Shown in pieces: positions 51,556-62,030 of a stretch of DNA of 64,000 nucleotides (position 1 is the stretch's first letter; the number at the start of each line of letters is the position of its first letter). The translations under genes and the position numbers were made by a program. The notes below the pieces were generated by a model, which searched no databases, was not told the DNA's origin, and saw only the letters and a program-made list of their open reading frames with translations. The stretch comes from Adiantum capillus-veneris (taxonomy: Eukaryota; Streptophyta; Polypodiopsida; Polypodiales; Pteridaceae), in assembly GCA_014529385.2 (NCBI GenBank), contig CM043962.1, positions 89,484,680 to 89,548,679 of the forward strand. Direction: 5' to 3'.

Positions 51556-52240
51556 CTGCCACGTCGGCAGCTACTAGCGTGAAATGCGGAATTTCGTACA
51601 CCTGCCACGTCAGCAATCCAACGCGTATAGTATCCACGTCATCATCTTTGAGTGTGTATGTGCGCCGGCTTTACTTCTAGTGACTTGGGTCCCCATCAGA
51701 CGGGGTCCCATAAGTTGGTAAAACTTCTTTTTGCTGCTTCTCTTCTTTTGCTGCTTCTAGGGCTTAGGCTCCTCGGCCAGGATTTGCAGGTTGGCCCCGT
51801 TCTTTAGTGGCTTGACACGTAAGCAATTTGTGACAATCTCTATCGGATTCTCCACGAGAACCCATGTGCTTTGTAGAAGGGATCGGATCCTTCGTAGAAG
51901 AAGAATCGTTATGCACTCTAATACCACCATTACCCGCTTGGACACTCCAAGCGAGAAATCAATAGAAACACGCGAACAGAATGATGAATCTACAAAATCA
52001 TTGAACTTATAGAGGGAGAGAGAGGAGAGTCGACACGGCATGGCGGAGTTCCGAGCCAAGACGCACTCCCCCCAAAGATTGGCGCCCCTTTCAGTACTTC
52101 TTTATTATTTCACTTCACAAAGTACAACTCCCAAGGGTCCATCTCTCTCCCAGACTCTACATCTAGATGCTCTCGGAAGAGTAGCCCTCTAGGCACTTAT
52201 AAACGTACAAGGGATGCCCAAAAGCTGTTAGATTTACACC
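51556..52240 (-). mobile_element. Collapsed X/Gypsy-type element: LTR, 95-bp leader, LTR part
   Basis: The first LTR piece ends AAGCAATTTGTGACA (51834). It is joined directly to about 95 bp of 5' leader like that at 37500-37580, including an eroded primer site CTCTAATACCA (51917-51927). A second LTR follows, from CGCTTGGACACTCCAAGCG through the poly(A) module (52075-52110). The coding interior has been deleted. Confidence 0.7.
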
Positions 52241-52582
52241 ACTCTTCTACTTCACTCGGGTCTAGGGCATGCATGTACGGCTAGTGTGCCTCCCGGCCTG
52301 GCCACCCTTTGCATATGCATATAGGCTGCATTGTCCGGCCACCCACTTCTAGGCCGACCGCCTATCTTTGGTCCAAGCGCCCTATACTCCTATATTTTCC
52401 TTGCTGGGTCATGGGGGCTTTCTTTTGCACTCCTCGACCTCCCCCTTGCGTGCCTATATATGGGGCCAGGGGGGTACCCACTTCTCAGTCATAGGTCACA
52501 AACACATCTGATTGTATAGGCAAGGTCTTTTGTTCTGGTAGTCATGGGGGGTTGATCGCCCCCTCTTCCGTACACCAACATC

Positions 52583-52633
<51 letters not shown>

Positions 52634-53339
52634 GCTATAGACTGATGTTGGGCGCAAGAGGGACACACTGAATTTACCACAGGGGAAAGTTCCTGAACTA
52701 CAGCCACATCATTTGCTTCTTTTAACTACATATGTAAAGTGCGGACATCAACTAAAGTTTCACTCCACTGTGCCTATAGGTCGAGGAGCTAGCTCGTTTA
52801 AGCTCTCGCCTATGTTGGTCTGGACTAGAGTAGTCCAGCTTGGTTTGTCCAGCTCAATACTAGACCAGCTAATCTAGTCTCTCGTCCTGGCTCGTCTTGG
52901 TCTAAGTCTCTCGTCCTGGTCTAGTAGTCTCTAGGCTGGGTCTAGTAGGCTGGGTCTAGTCCTCTCTCGTCTAGGTCTAGCCAGGAGGTCTAGTCACTCG
53001 CCCTGGTCCAGGTCTAGCCAGGAGGTCGTCACTCGCCCTGGTCTAGTGGAGTCTGGACCAGTGTGCAGTCAGTAAAGTTCTTCGTACTGGAAGCTTGGGA
53101 GGGCTTTTGGGTATTGCATGACACATACAAGGCAGTCAAAAGAGCGGCCAAGCCCACTACTAAGTCCTTTGAAGTACTACCACAGGAAGCGTCAACCCTT
53201 CTTACCAAGCAGAAGTCCACCAGCCCCATTACCCCTACCTTCCTCCTCAACCAGTTCTACACCTCCCAAGTCACCCCCATCGATAAACTTCTCATCCACT
53301 GTGTTAGATCTAGTGCAACAAGCTCCTGCACAGACAACC
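52241..53339. other. Non-coding, with CT run and CTGGTCTAGT minisatellite
   Basis: A (CT)22 run lies at 52588-52631. Between about 52830 and 53055 short words such as GGTCTAG, CTCGTCCTGG and GCTGGGTCTAGTAG recur irregularly. This is probably the LTR or leader of the Gypsy element that follows, but no LTR end, primer site or partner copy was found. Confidence 0.5.
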
Positions 53340-54818
53340 ATGGAGGAGCTCACAGGCGTTATAGCTAAGGTGAATATTAAGTTTCCGACTTTAAAGGGTC
53401 TCTCCACAGAGGATGCTGACGACCACGCCCGGAGGCTTGTTCCTCTCTGTAGAGGTCGTGGCCTCAGCCGAGAAGATGCCTCCTTAGTACTCTTCCCATC
53501 TACCTTGGATGGATTAGCAGACAAGTGGTACAGTCAGTTTGCAGAGAACCACTTTACTACTTGGGCTACATTAAGACAACAAAGAGACTTTTGCAGAACT
53601 CATGACCCGAACAAAGTCTCTGGTTGCCAAGCTTCCTCAGCAACCAGGTGAGTTGTGCAGAGACTTTTGCAGAACTCATGACCCGAACAAAGTCTCTGGC
53701 CGCCAAGCTTCCTCAGCAACCAGGTGAGTTATGGTCAAGAAATGGGTAGAGAAGGTTCTTCCAACGACTTCTCAGCAAAAACTCAAAGAGAATCTCCGAC
53801 CTGACGCCACCCTGGAGGAGTTTGTTGCGGCTGCTACTAGGATAGAGGGGGCAAGGAAGTTTTTTACCGACCCTTCTCAGGTAAAGACTGCCTCTATACT
53901 CTTGGAAAGTCCATCTGACCCTTTGACTTCATTACGTAGGGAACTTGAAGCCCTAAAACTACAACGCGCTCTTCAAGAGGAGAAATCAATCTCTTAGAAT
54001 AGAGAAGTCCCCACATCAAGAGGCTTTGGATCAAATCAACAGAGAGCTAGAAGAGCTTAGGTCTCAGCAGGAGACTAAGGATATGGTATGGTGTAGCTTA
54101 TGCCGCTTTCCAGGACATCCTCCACAGAACTGCCCCCTTCGCGCTTATTGCCACTTCTGCGAAAAGTCTGGACATGAAGACAAGGATTGCTACTATATCA
54201 AGGGATTGCGGCAGATACAACAAAGTCTCGGTCCTTCTACCCCACAAGGGCTAGCACCAGCATCCAATATGGTTTCTCCCTATGGCCATCCAAATTACAT
54301 TCCACCTTTGCTCAATACCCCTACTGTCCAAGGTATGTCAAGTACTTTTCTGTCTCAAAATTTTTTTCATACCCATGAGAGCTTCTATGCCTCAGCTGCC
54401 AACTCCATGCAACAAGAGCAGAGACCACCTCCTCCCCCGTTTCGTCCATCAAATCGGTCCATCTTATGCTACAGATGTGGAGAATATGGGCATTACCAAA
54501 GCAAATGTCCTTTACCTGAAGGGTCTCCTCCCTGCCGTCATTGCCAGGAGTCTAAGGACCACTTCAGTAAGGATTGTCCCAAGCAAAGGGCATCCTCATC
54601 ATCAGGCTCAACTCAGAACCAACAAGAATTCACATACTCGAAAATCAATCTGATCGCAACGAACACTATACCTCACAGTCATCACCTGCTACTCATGCGG
54701 TTAGGCCACAACAAGTGGGGGAGCCCGCTGGCGTCCTCGTTCGGGCACAAAAAGCAGCTCTGGTCTCGACTTGCCAACAGGTCCATCTCATCCATCTCCA
54801 CTTCCACAACCTGACACA
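53340..54818 (+). pseudogene. Gypsy Gag with four zinc knuckles, broken
   Basis: Starts MEELTGVIAKVNIKFPTLKG, then LVLFPSTLDGLADKWYSQF, typical of the capsid part of Ty3/Gypsy Gag. A 75-bp tandem duplication (53585-53733) and frame changes break it. After the segment TLEEFVAAATRIEGARKFF, two knuckle pairs occur: CSLCRFPGHPPQNC and CHFCEKSGHEDKDC, then CYRCGEYGHYQSKC and CRHCQESKDHFSKDC. The last has one extra residue before His. A stop separates the two halves (near 53996). Confidence 0.85.
53585..53733 (+). repeat. 75-bp tandem duplication inside Gag
   Basis: AGACTTTTGCAGAACTCATG and the following 55 bp are present twice head to tail, differing only at a few positions. The second copy shifts the frame of the remaining Gag. 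Confidence 0.9.
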
Positions 54819-56860
54819 GCAGGCGAACCCTTCATTGGTGCTAAGAGTAGGCCAACCTCTATGCTATCTAACATTGATGGAGCCTTCTTGGAAGCAGTGG
54901 GTGACTTGCAACAGGTCAAAGTTCCAGAGGAAGCCCAGATAGAGGAAGCCAAGCCCACAACAATGGAAGCCATCTTGAAGGACACCTTTCAGCAAGTATC
55001 ACTTTACGATATGCTCTAGCTCGATGCAAACAGAGCATGATGCAAACCTCAGAAGTGACACCCTCTCGGTCATTCAGTCTCTGTACCCGGGTGCAGGGCC
55101 TAGTGGCGAGCACCTCCCCGTACAACCCTCAAAGTCTTATATGATTTCTTATCTAGTCGCTCCCCTCACCGATTACAAAAGTCCTTGTCTCACTGTATCT
55201 ATTCTTGGGCATCAATTCTCCGGCATCATAGTCGATGGTGGATCTAGGATCGATCTGACGCCAGAGTTCACTATGTTGGCTTTAGGTTTGCAGCCTACCC
55301 GCCCCTGCTCCATTCACTGTTATATTGGCCGACCAGAGGACAGTCTATCCAGTGGGCATAGTAGACAAGGTGCCTCTGAAGGTACAAGACTTCACCTTTA
55401 GCTTGGATTTTGTGGTGGTCGGTCTTCCCCAGGTGGAGGGAGGATTTCCTTTGCTTATTGGTAGACCATGGTTGCGGCATACTAAGGCACTTCATGATTG
55501 GGGAAACGACGCCATGTGGAAACATACTCCTGGCTCCCCCATGCAACCAATTCGACTCGAAGGAGGCATGGATCCGGTAGTTCATCACAGCTCGTTATGA
55601 GTACAATCCAACCCCGACCTCAAGCAGCCTACCCCGCCTGACCGGTCTGACGAAGACCTGCTGCAGTGGTTGGAAGCTACCACATCAATGTCGTGCTATG
55701 TGGTCTCTATTCAAGCCGCGCCTGTGGATACACCCTCTTTCCCGGATCCTCAGGCTGACACCAGTGACCCAAGTCATCCGGAAGCAAGTGTGCTAGTCCC
55801 TGATGACCATGCTTCAAGTGTTCCCCTGATGGAAGTCGTGGTGAACCTATAACACATCATAGAAGGGGAAAGAAATCTCCTCTACACGAGTTCGCCAACG
55901 TTCCACCTCTTCCCTTAGCATCCCCTGGGTCTGACGCCCCACCAACTCAAAAGCACTCTGCTGTGTCTAAAGACTCACCCTTCAAGGAGCTTCCACCAGG
56001 ATGGTTACAAGAAGAGTATGCGGAGTTTCCAATCGATCAGACATCAACCCATGATGTCTCGAAGCTCAAGGAGGCAGCTCACTCTTCATCTTCTGATGCA
56101 CCCTCCCCGGCTACACCTCCTGACCTGGTCAAAGAAGTCAGCCTGGGCGACCCTGACAACCCTCAGCACATCCTCCTAGCCGCTTGGTTATGGGAGCATC
56201 CCGCGCTACTCGATCGGGTAGTCTCTTTCATGCACTCTTTTAAAGATGTTTTTGCTTGGTCCTACAAAGATTTGGAAGGGATCCCACCAAAATTGGGTGT
56301 CCATACTATCCCTGTGGTTGAAGGAGCTAAGCCGGTCAGAGGCCGAGCTTACAAGCTCAACCCAAAGTATGCAGAAGCTGTCAAGTCAGAGATAGAAAAA
56401 ATGCAAGAAGCAGGGATCATTGTACCTGTGGAGCACTCAGAGTGGTTATCGCTCATGGTGATAGAACCTAAGAAGCAATCCAATAAAATCCATGTGTGTC
56501 AATTACCGCGCTTTGAACAAGGTAACTATCCCAGATGGTTTTCCCACACCCTTCACTGAGCGTGTGCTCGAAGATGTAGCAGGGCATGTATTATACAGAT
56601 TCGTGGATGGGTTTAGTGGATACAATCAGTTGGACATCCATCCAAGTGATCAGTTCAAAACGGCTTTTGTGACTCCCTCGGGTATTTTCATCTACACTAG
56701 AATGTCATTTGGGTTGAAAAATGCTCCACCTTCCTTCAATCGCACAGTGTATCTCATATTTTGTCCCTTGCTTACGGATCATCTTCGCATCTTCATGGAT
56801 GATTTTTCAACCTTCTCAAGCGCTCAGTGTTCAACCCCAGTGGAGAATCTAGAGGAGCAC
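54819..56860 (+). pseudogene. Gypsy protease and reverse transcriptase, truncated
   Basis: The protease-like piece reads FSGIIVDGGSRIDLTPEF (D-G-G-S at the active site), then GFPLLIGRPWLRH in another frame. The RT begins with GAKPVRGRAYKLNPKYAEAV, then after a frameshift near 56490 CVNYRALNKVTIPDGFPTP, YRFVDGFSGYNQLDIHP (motif A Asp), SFGLKNAPPSFNR (B) and LRIFMDDFSTFS (C Asp pair). The homology ends about 15 codons later, so RNase H and integrase are missing. Confidence 0.85.
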
Positions 56861-57959
56861 CTTGTGTCACCAGGAGGTATATTTTTCCTGTTGCCTTCCA
56901 TAAATAAGTACTATATAATTTTATTTATTTTTATTTTTACTTGTTTTCCCCAGAACCCTTGAAAAGGTGCAAGTAGACATTGCATGGCCAATGTGAAACA
57001 ACTGCGGCCGAATAGGTTTCTCACATCGGGAGTCTACGTCGGTCAGTTTGGGACTGGTCGGGCCAACTAGCACTGAATTATGATGAGTATGGAAGCCTGT
57101 GTGCGCCAAATGAAGTCTGGGCCACTCGGAAAGTCGCTTATAACTTTATAAGTCAATGGGAACTAGGGAATTAACTCAAAGGGGAAAATTGGACACTTGG
57201 CAGGAGGAGAGCAGCCTGCAGGACACCTCAGCAAGAGGAGGCGCCCATTTGAGGCCGGGGACTGGATTTTTACACACAAGTGACCTACAGTGTGTATGTG
57301 TGTGTGAGTAGTGGGTGTAGGTCTACAACTTTAATGGAAAGCTTGCCTTCTCCTCTATCTCATGTAGCGCGATGATTTGCTCTCGTGCATCTCTCTCCCC
57401 CCTTTGGCACATATGGTAATGCCCCACTAGTTGGGCTACTCAGATGAACATGTACAGTTCTGGGGGTTTCTGCGTGTTTGCCAAGGCAAGAGCCTTCTGA
57501 ACAGGAACCGGATTAGCTAATTGCTAATCCCCCACAGGTATGCACAATTCCATCGCGAAAGATTGCGAGTTCGGAGAGTTTTCTCGCGTGAAAACTCGTC
57601 CAATTCACAGGGGAGCTGTCCCATTGTGTGCGCCCTTGGGACACGCGTAGGCGTGTTCGCTCCGCTAAAAACGATCCGAAACAGGGAATTACAGCCTGCT
57701 GTGTTTTTCTACAGGTTTAGGGTCTCGCACCTAAACTGCAAGGAAACACCGGGGGAGCCTCGTGAGACCCTTGGGATGCGTGTACAGGCTTTTGGGCACC
57801 CGGCAGTTCTGTGACAGCTCACCAAAAAGCTTCCAGATAGCGAGGGAATCCGTCCTAGACAAGTGCTTTTGACCTACACCGGTTTTTGCGCCGTTATGCT
57901 GCCAAAATCAGGTCGAAAACCTGCGTTTTCAGCCCTCGCTAGGTTTGGACAGCTTTGTG
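56861..57959. other. Non-coding, possibly LTR sequence of the next Gypsy element
   Basis: Starts AT-rich where the RT homology stops. Has a short (GT)n near 57290-57305 and an inverted repeat around GGATTAGCTAATTGCTAATCC (57510-57530). No coding signal. The right part probably belongs to the LTR of the element that follows, but its start could not be placed. Confidence 0.45.
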
Positions 57960-58263
57960 AAAGCTTGTGCTAAGTGGTCGGATCGTCTACCTTAATTTGA
58001 ATAAAGAAATACCGAAAGGGGCGCCAGTCTTTGGGGCCTACACGGTGTCGGTCTCGTGTGCGCAGTGACATTCTAGTCGCTGGACGCAACTGTGTTCTCT
58101 TCCCTTCTCAGTGCTCTGTGTAAAGTTAACAGGTAATTGAAATAGTACCACCCTCTACATTGTACAGGCCGGTTATATGGTTCCATCGACGGGATAGTCA
58201 CTTTTTCTTCAAAAAGTGCAGCGTGGATTGTTGTGGGTGAAAGCAACACAGAGCTTGTCGTTA
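57960..58263 (+). mobile_element. End of a Gypsy LTR and leader (plus orientation)
   Basis: Has the family poly(A) module in plus orientation: AATAAAGAAATACCGAAAGG, then GGCGCC and TTTGGGGCC. About 200 bp of leader reach the Gag start. No clear primer site was recognised. Confidence 0.6.
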
Positions 58264-59889
58264 TGGCAGAGAAGAGAGAACAAGTACCTGAAGAGGAATC
58301 TTCCTCACATGGCACAGAGAAAATACCTTCAACTCTTCAAGAAGAGGATAGGTTGTTTAGAACTCAACTACGTTGCTGCATGAACATGTTTCAGCAATTG
58401 GTTAACAACCCAAAGATGTAGGAGTTCTTACAGGCTTCGACACGGGGTTTTCAGCCTCCTACAAAGGGCATGACTGAGCCGTTGCAAGAAAAGGAGATTT
58501 CCAATGCGCAGAGGACTCATGATGCTCGAGGGAAAGCCCATGTGGTTGAGCAACTAGCGGTGTCCAATGATCCAAAGCAACTTGCTTTAGCTAGACAGGA
58601 ACCGTTTGTGAATGGTCAAGGTAGTAATGAGCACGCTATGCGTCAGACCCTTCCATTACCTATTACTTATCCTGGTTATTTTGGAGGTGGTTCAGTGTTT
58701 CAAGCTATGGCTAGACCTTCCACAGGTTATATGCTAGGGAATGTGTTCGGGACAATGCAAACAGGCATGGGTAACCCTATGTACGCGAACATGGGTGTCC
58801 AACTAGGTTTTCAGGGTGCCTATGGCCAGTTTCGAGTGCCAGGAACACAATTTGGTACGGCTGGTTTTCGCTGCCATACGTACAAAATGCAGATACGACA
58901 AGGAAAACAGTTGATGCGAGTGCTGGAATGAACAATCATGGAGCACCACTGTTACAGGCTCCTGTTTATGATAATGTGGCTCCTTTGAGTCAACCTAAGG
59001 ATTACAAGGAAGGTGGGCAGGAAGTGAAGTTTGAAACTTTCAAAGGAACTGAGAATCAATTGAAGGCTTTGACCTTCATACAGCAGTTCGATGCAGCTTA
59101 TGCTGGAGGAAACTTCACGGAATCTTCAAAGATACGCAAGGCTGCCACTTTCTTGAAAGGGAATGCGCTTCAATGGTGGACCGCATTGTTGAACCAGGGT
59201 CAGCTCCAACAACGTGGGTCCAATTCAAACAGCTTTTTGCGCCTGCATGGCTGACAAACACTTTTGAAGTGGATGTGATGACAAAATGGCACGAGTTGAA
59301 TGCTAAACAGTGTGCGAATCTAGAAGAGTACAATAAACAGTTTTGGGCCGCACTGTTGCCAGTCACCTCTTACAGGTTTGTGCCATTGTCAGAACAAATT
59401 GAGAAGTACTGTTGCGGATTGCCCAAGAAAATCAGGGACTATTGCACGAAGACTACTGTCATGAATATGTTTCAGTTGATTGAGAATGCAAGAGTGGCCA
59501 ACAATCTGTCGAAGGGAGATTCCGATGGATTTAATAGCCACAAGAAAGGGTCCCAGGGCAAACAGTTTTCAGCCAAGGGCAATGTTGCAGCAAAGCCTTC
59601 TGAGCCTCCCACAAAGAAGCCCTCCACTGAAGAAGGTGATACGTCCAAGAAGCAGTCTAAATCTTCTTCGGGACGAGGACAAGGGCAAAAAAGGCATTTT
59701 TCTGGCAAAACTTTTGAAGAAAGGAAAGCTCTTAGGGAGGCCAAGAAATGCTATATTTGTGAACAGGAAGGACATTTTGCAAATGAATGCCCACAGAAGA
59801 AGTCACAGGATAAGGATAACAAGCCAGACCATAAAGGGAAAAAGCCAAAGCCAAGTGCGGGACTTGTTCCAGATTTGGTTGGAGACTAG
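58264..59889 (+). pseudogene. Gypsy Gag, frameshifted
   Basis: Starts ATG at 58264 (MAEKREQVPEEESS). A TAG follows at about 58419, then a Gln/Gly/Met-rich stretch, a change of frame near 58925 and the capsid core (EVKFETFKGTENQLKALTF, LKGNALQWWTALLNQ). A second change near 59198 leads to PTTWVQFKQLFAPAW, WHELNAKQCANLEEYNKQFW and CYICEQEGHFANEC (zinc knuckle CX2CX4HX4C), ending DLVGD. Pol lies in a different frame. The three frame changes look like ordinary indels rather than signals. Confidence 0.88.
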
Positions 59890-61290
59890 CCAAACACAGA
59901 TGCCACGGAGCTGTGCAGAGCTCTTTGATCCAGGAGCCCGTGCAAATTTCATATCACCAGAATTGGCATCAAAGTTGGGCATTCGTGCAGAGGAGATGGG
60001 TATGACAGAGGAAGCAGGTTTGACATGCCCAGGTCATTCAGAGCCTGTTACTCCCATTTTGGGAAAGCTTCGTCTGCACATTCAAAGCTATGTGGATGCG
60101 GAAGAATTTCATATTATGCCACTTGAGGGCTGTGATGTGTTACTGGGTATCCCATGGTGTTACAGGTTGCATGCTATGGTGGATACTTACAACAAAAAGA
60201 TTACCCTTGTACATAGAGGAAAGACTCATGTCCTTGATGTAAAGCTTAAAAGCGAGTTTGTTCCAGTTGTTTCTACTTCTACTATTTCATCTGTAATAAA
60301 GAATCATCTTTCTGCGTACTTGATCTTTGCAAAAGAAGTACCTCAAGTTGTATCTAATTTGTCTACCTTAGATAAAGACAGGTCAACTTTTTTGAGTGGT
60401 TTCAGTGATTGTTTTTCGGACTCTTTGCCAGGGGAGTTACCTCCTGAGAGACCTGAGGATCATACTATAGATCTTGTGCCAAGTTCTAGTCCACCGAATA
60501 GACCACCGTACAAGGTTAGTGCAGCCCATCAGAAAGAGATTACGAGTCAGGTCAACGAGCTTTTAGAGAAGGGGCTGATTCAGCCCAGTTCATCCCCTTT
60601 TTGTTCGCCTGTACTCTTAGTGCAGAAGAAGGATGGTTCATGGCACATGTGCATTGACTATCGCGCCTTGAATAAGAATACCATCAAGAACAGGTTCCCC
60701 ATACCGAGGATAGATGACATTCTTGATCGGCTTGAGCGAGCGTCATTGTTTACAAGGATAGACCTAAAGAGTGGTTACCTTCAGATATGCATTAGGCCAG
60801 AAGATGTCCATAAGACTGCGTTCAGGACAACATTTGGTCTATATGAGTTTCTTGTTATGCCATTTGGTCTCACAAATGCTCCTGCCACCTTTAATAGAAT
60901 GATGGACAGAATTTTTAGACCACATAGAAACTTCATGGGTACCTTCTTTGATGACATGATTGTCTACTCGAAGTTTGAAGAGGAGCATAGGGATCACTTG
61001 ACTGCAGTTTTCAATGAGTTACGTAAGAACGGGCTACTCATTAATGCGAAGAAGAGTGAGTTCTTTTTGCAAGAGATTAACTTCCTTGGGCACATTGTTT
61101 CAAAGGATGGGGTACGCATGGATCCTGCCAAACTTGAAGCAATTAGTTCATGGCCAGACTTGAAGTCCGTACATGACATTCGAAGCTTTCTAGGCTTTGT
61201 TCCTACTACAGAAGGTTCATCCGAAATTTTGCTGAGATTGCTTCTCCACTCCATGTACTGTAAGGAAAAGGTTACCAGACACAGCGCTTT
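59890..61290 (+). pseudogene. Gypsy protease and reverse transcriptase
   Basis: Protease: ELFDPGARANFISPELASK with D-P-G-A at the active site, then DVLLGIPW. RT: LIQPSSSPFCSPVLLVQKKD, CIDYRALNKNTIKNRFPIP, LFTRIDLKSGYLQICI (A), MPFGLTNAPATFNRMMD (B), GTFFDDMIVYS (C, Asp pair kept), NFLGHIVSKDGV. One missing base near 61198 shifts YYRRFIRNFAEIASPLHVL out of frame. Homology fades after about 61260. RNase H and integrase are absent, probably cut by the Copia insertion. Confidence 0.88.
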
Positions 61291-62030
61291 CACAGCGATC
61301 TGACAGTCATTTCAACAGCAGATTCTCTGCAGACACATGCATTGACAGATGCATTTTGTTGTGAGCACACTTAGTGCTACTGAGCTCTTTTGAGAGCAGA
61401 TATCCCCGCAGGGATCACTTTCACTGCATGCAGCAGTTCTTGGCGCCTGTTTGAGCGCGGTTTTACTCATGTACGTTGAGTTGCGGACACTGACCACTGT
61501 ACTACGTGTGGAGCCATTTTTGGCTATTTTGGCAGTTTTTTCCCGGCCGTTTCTGAGACTCGGACCGGAAGAGCCCTTTCTGAGACTATGGCTAGTCCAT
61601 TTGTGTCTGCATTAGCCTTTGGAGGGTCGATAGTGTGAGGTTTTCTTTGAGCTAGTGTGTGCTCGAATGTTGAGACACTTTCGGTGATACGGGTAGCTGG
61701 AGTTCTCCTTTACGGTACCCTCGCCATAGGATATGTATCTGGACGGTTATTTATGCTTTTGACGCCGAGCTGACACTCACATAGCAGTGGTTTTGTGCAG
61801 CAAATGCCCAGTTAGTGCAGTTGGCACATTTATATGCATTTTGAGTTGAGTTTTGACTCCTTATATAAAGGAGACTCTGCCGGATTTCCTTCCCGCGAGT
61901 CGTGACTTTCATTGTTGGCACTTTTGAGTTTATTTCGGTTGAGATTTTACTCCCGATACAAAGGTTACTCTGCCCAAATTTCTACAGCTTCTCGCCATAG
62001 TTTGGCACCTCTCAAACCCTCTTGTCAGCG
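61291..62030 (+). mobile_element. Copia 5' LTR/leader region
   Basis: Non-coding stretch directly upstream of Copia Gag. Contains TTATATAAAGG (61861-61871), a good TATA box, followed by two diverged copies of a segment (GAGTTTTGACTCC...GTTGGCAC and GAGATTTTACTCCC...TTTGGCAC). The partner LTR is outside the window, so LTR ends and primer site could not be set. Confidence 0.6.
61861..61871 (+). promoter_or_regulatory. TATA box of the Copia element
   Basis: TTATATAAAGG, about 160 bp before the Gag ATG, within presumed LTR sequence. Confidence 0.5.
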
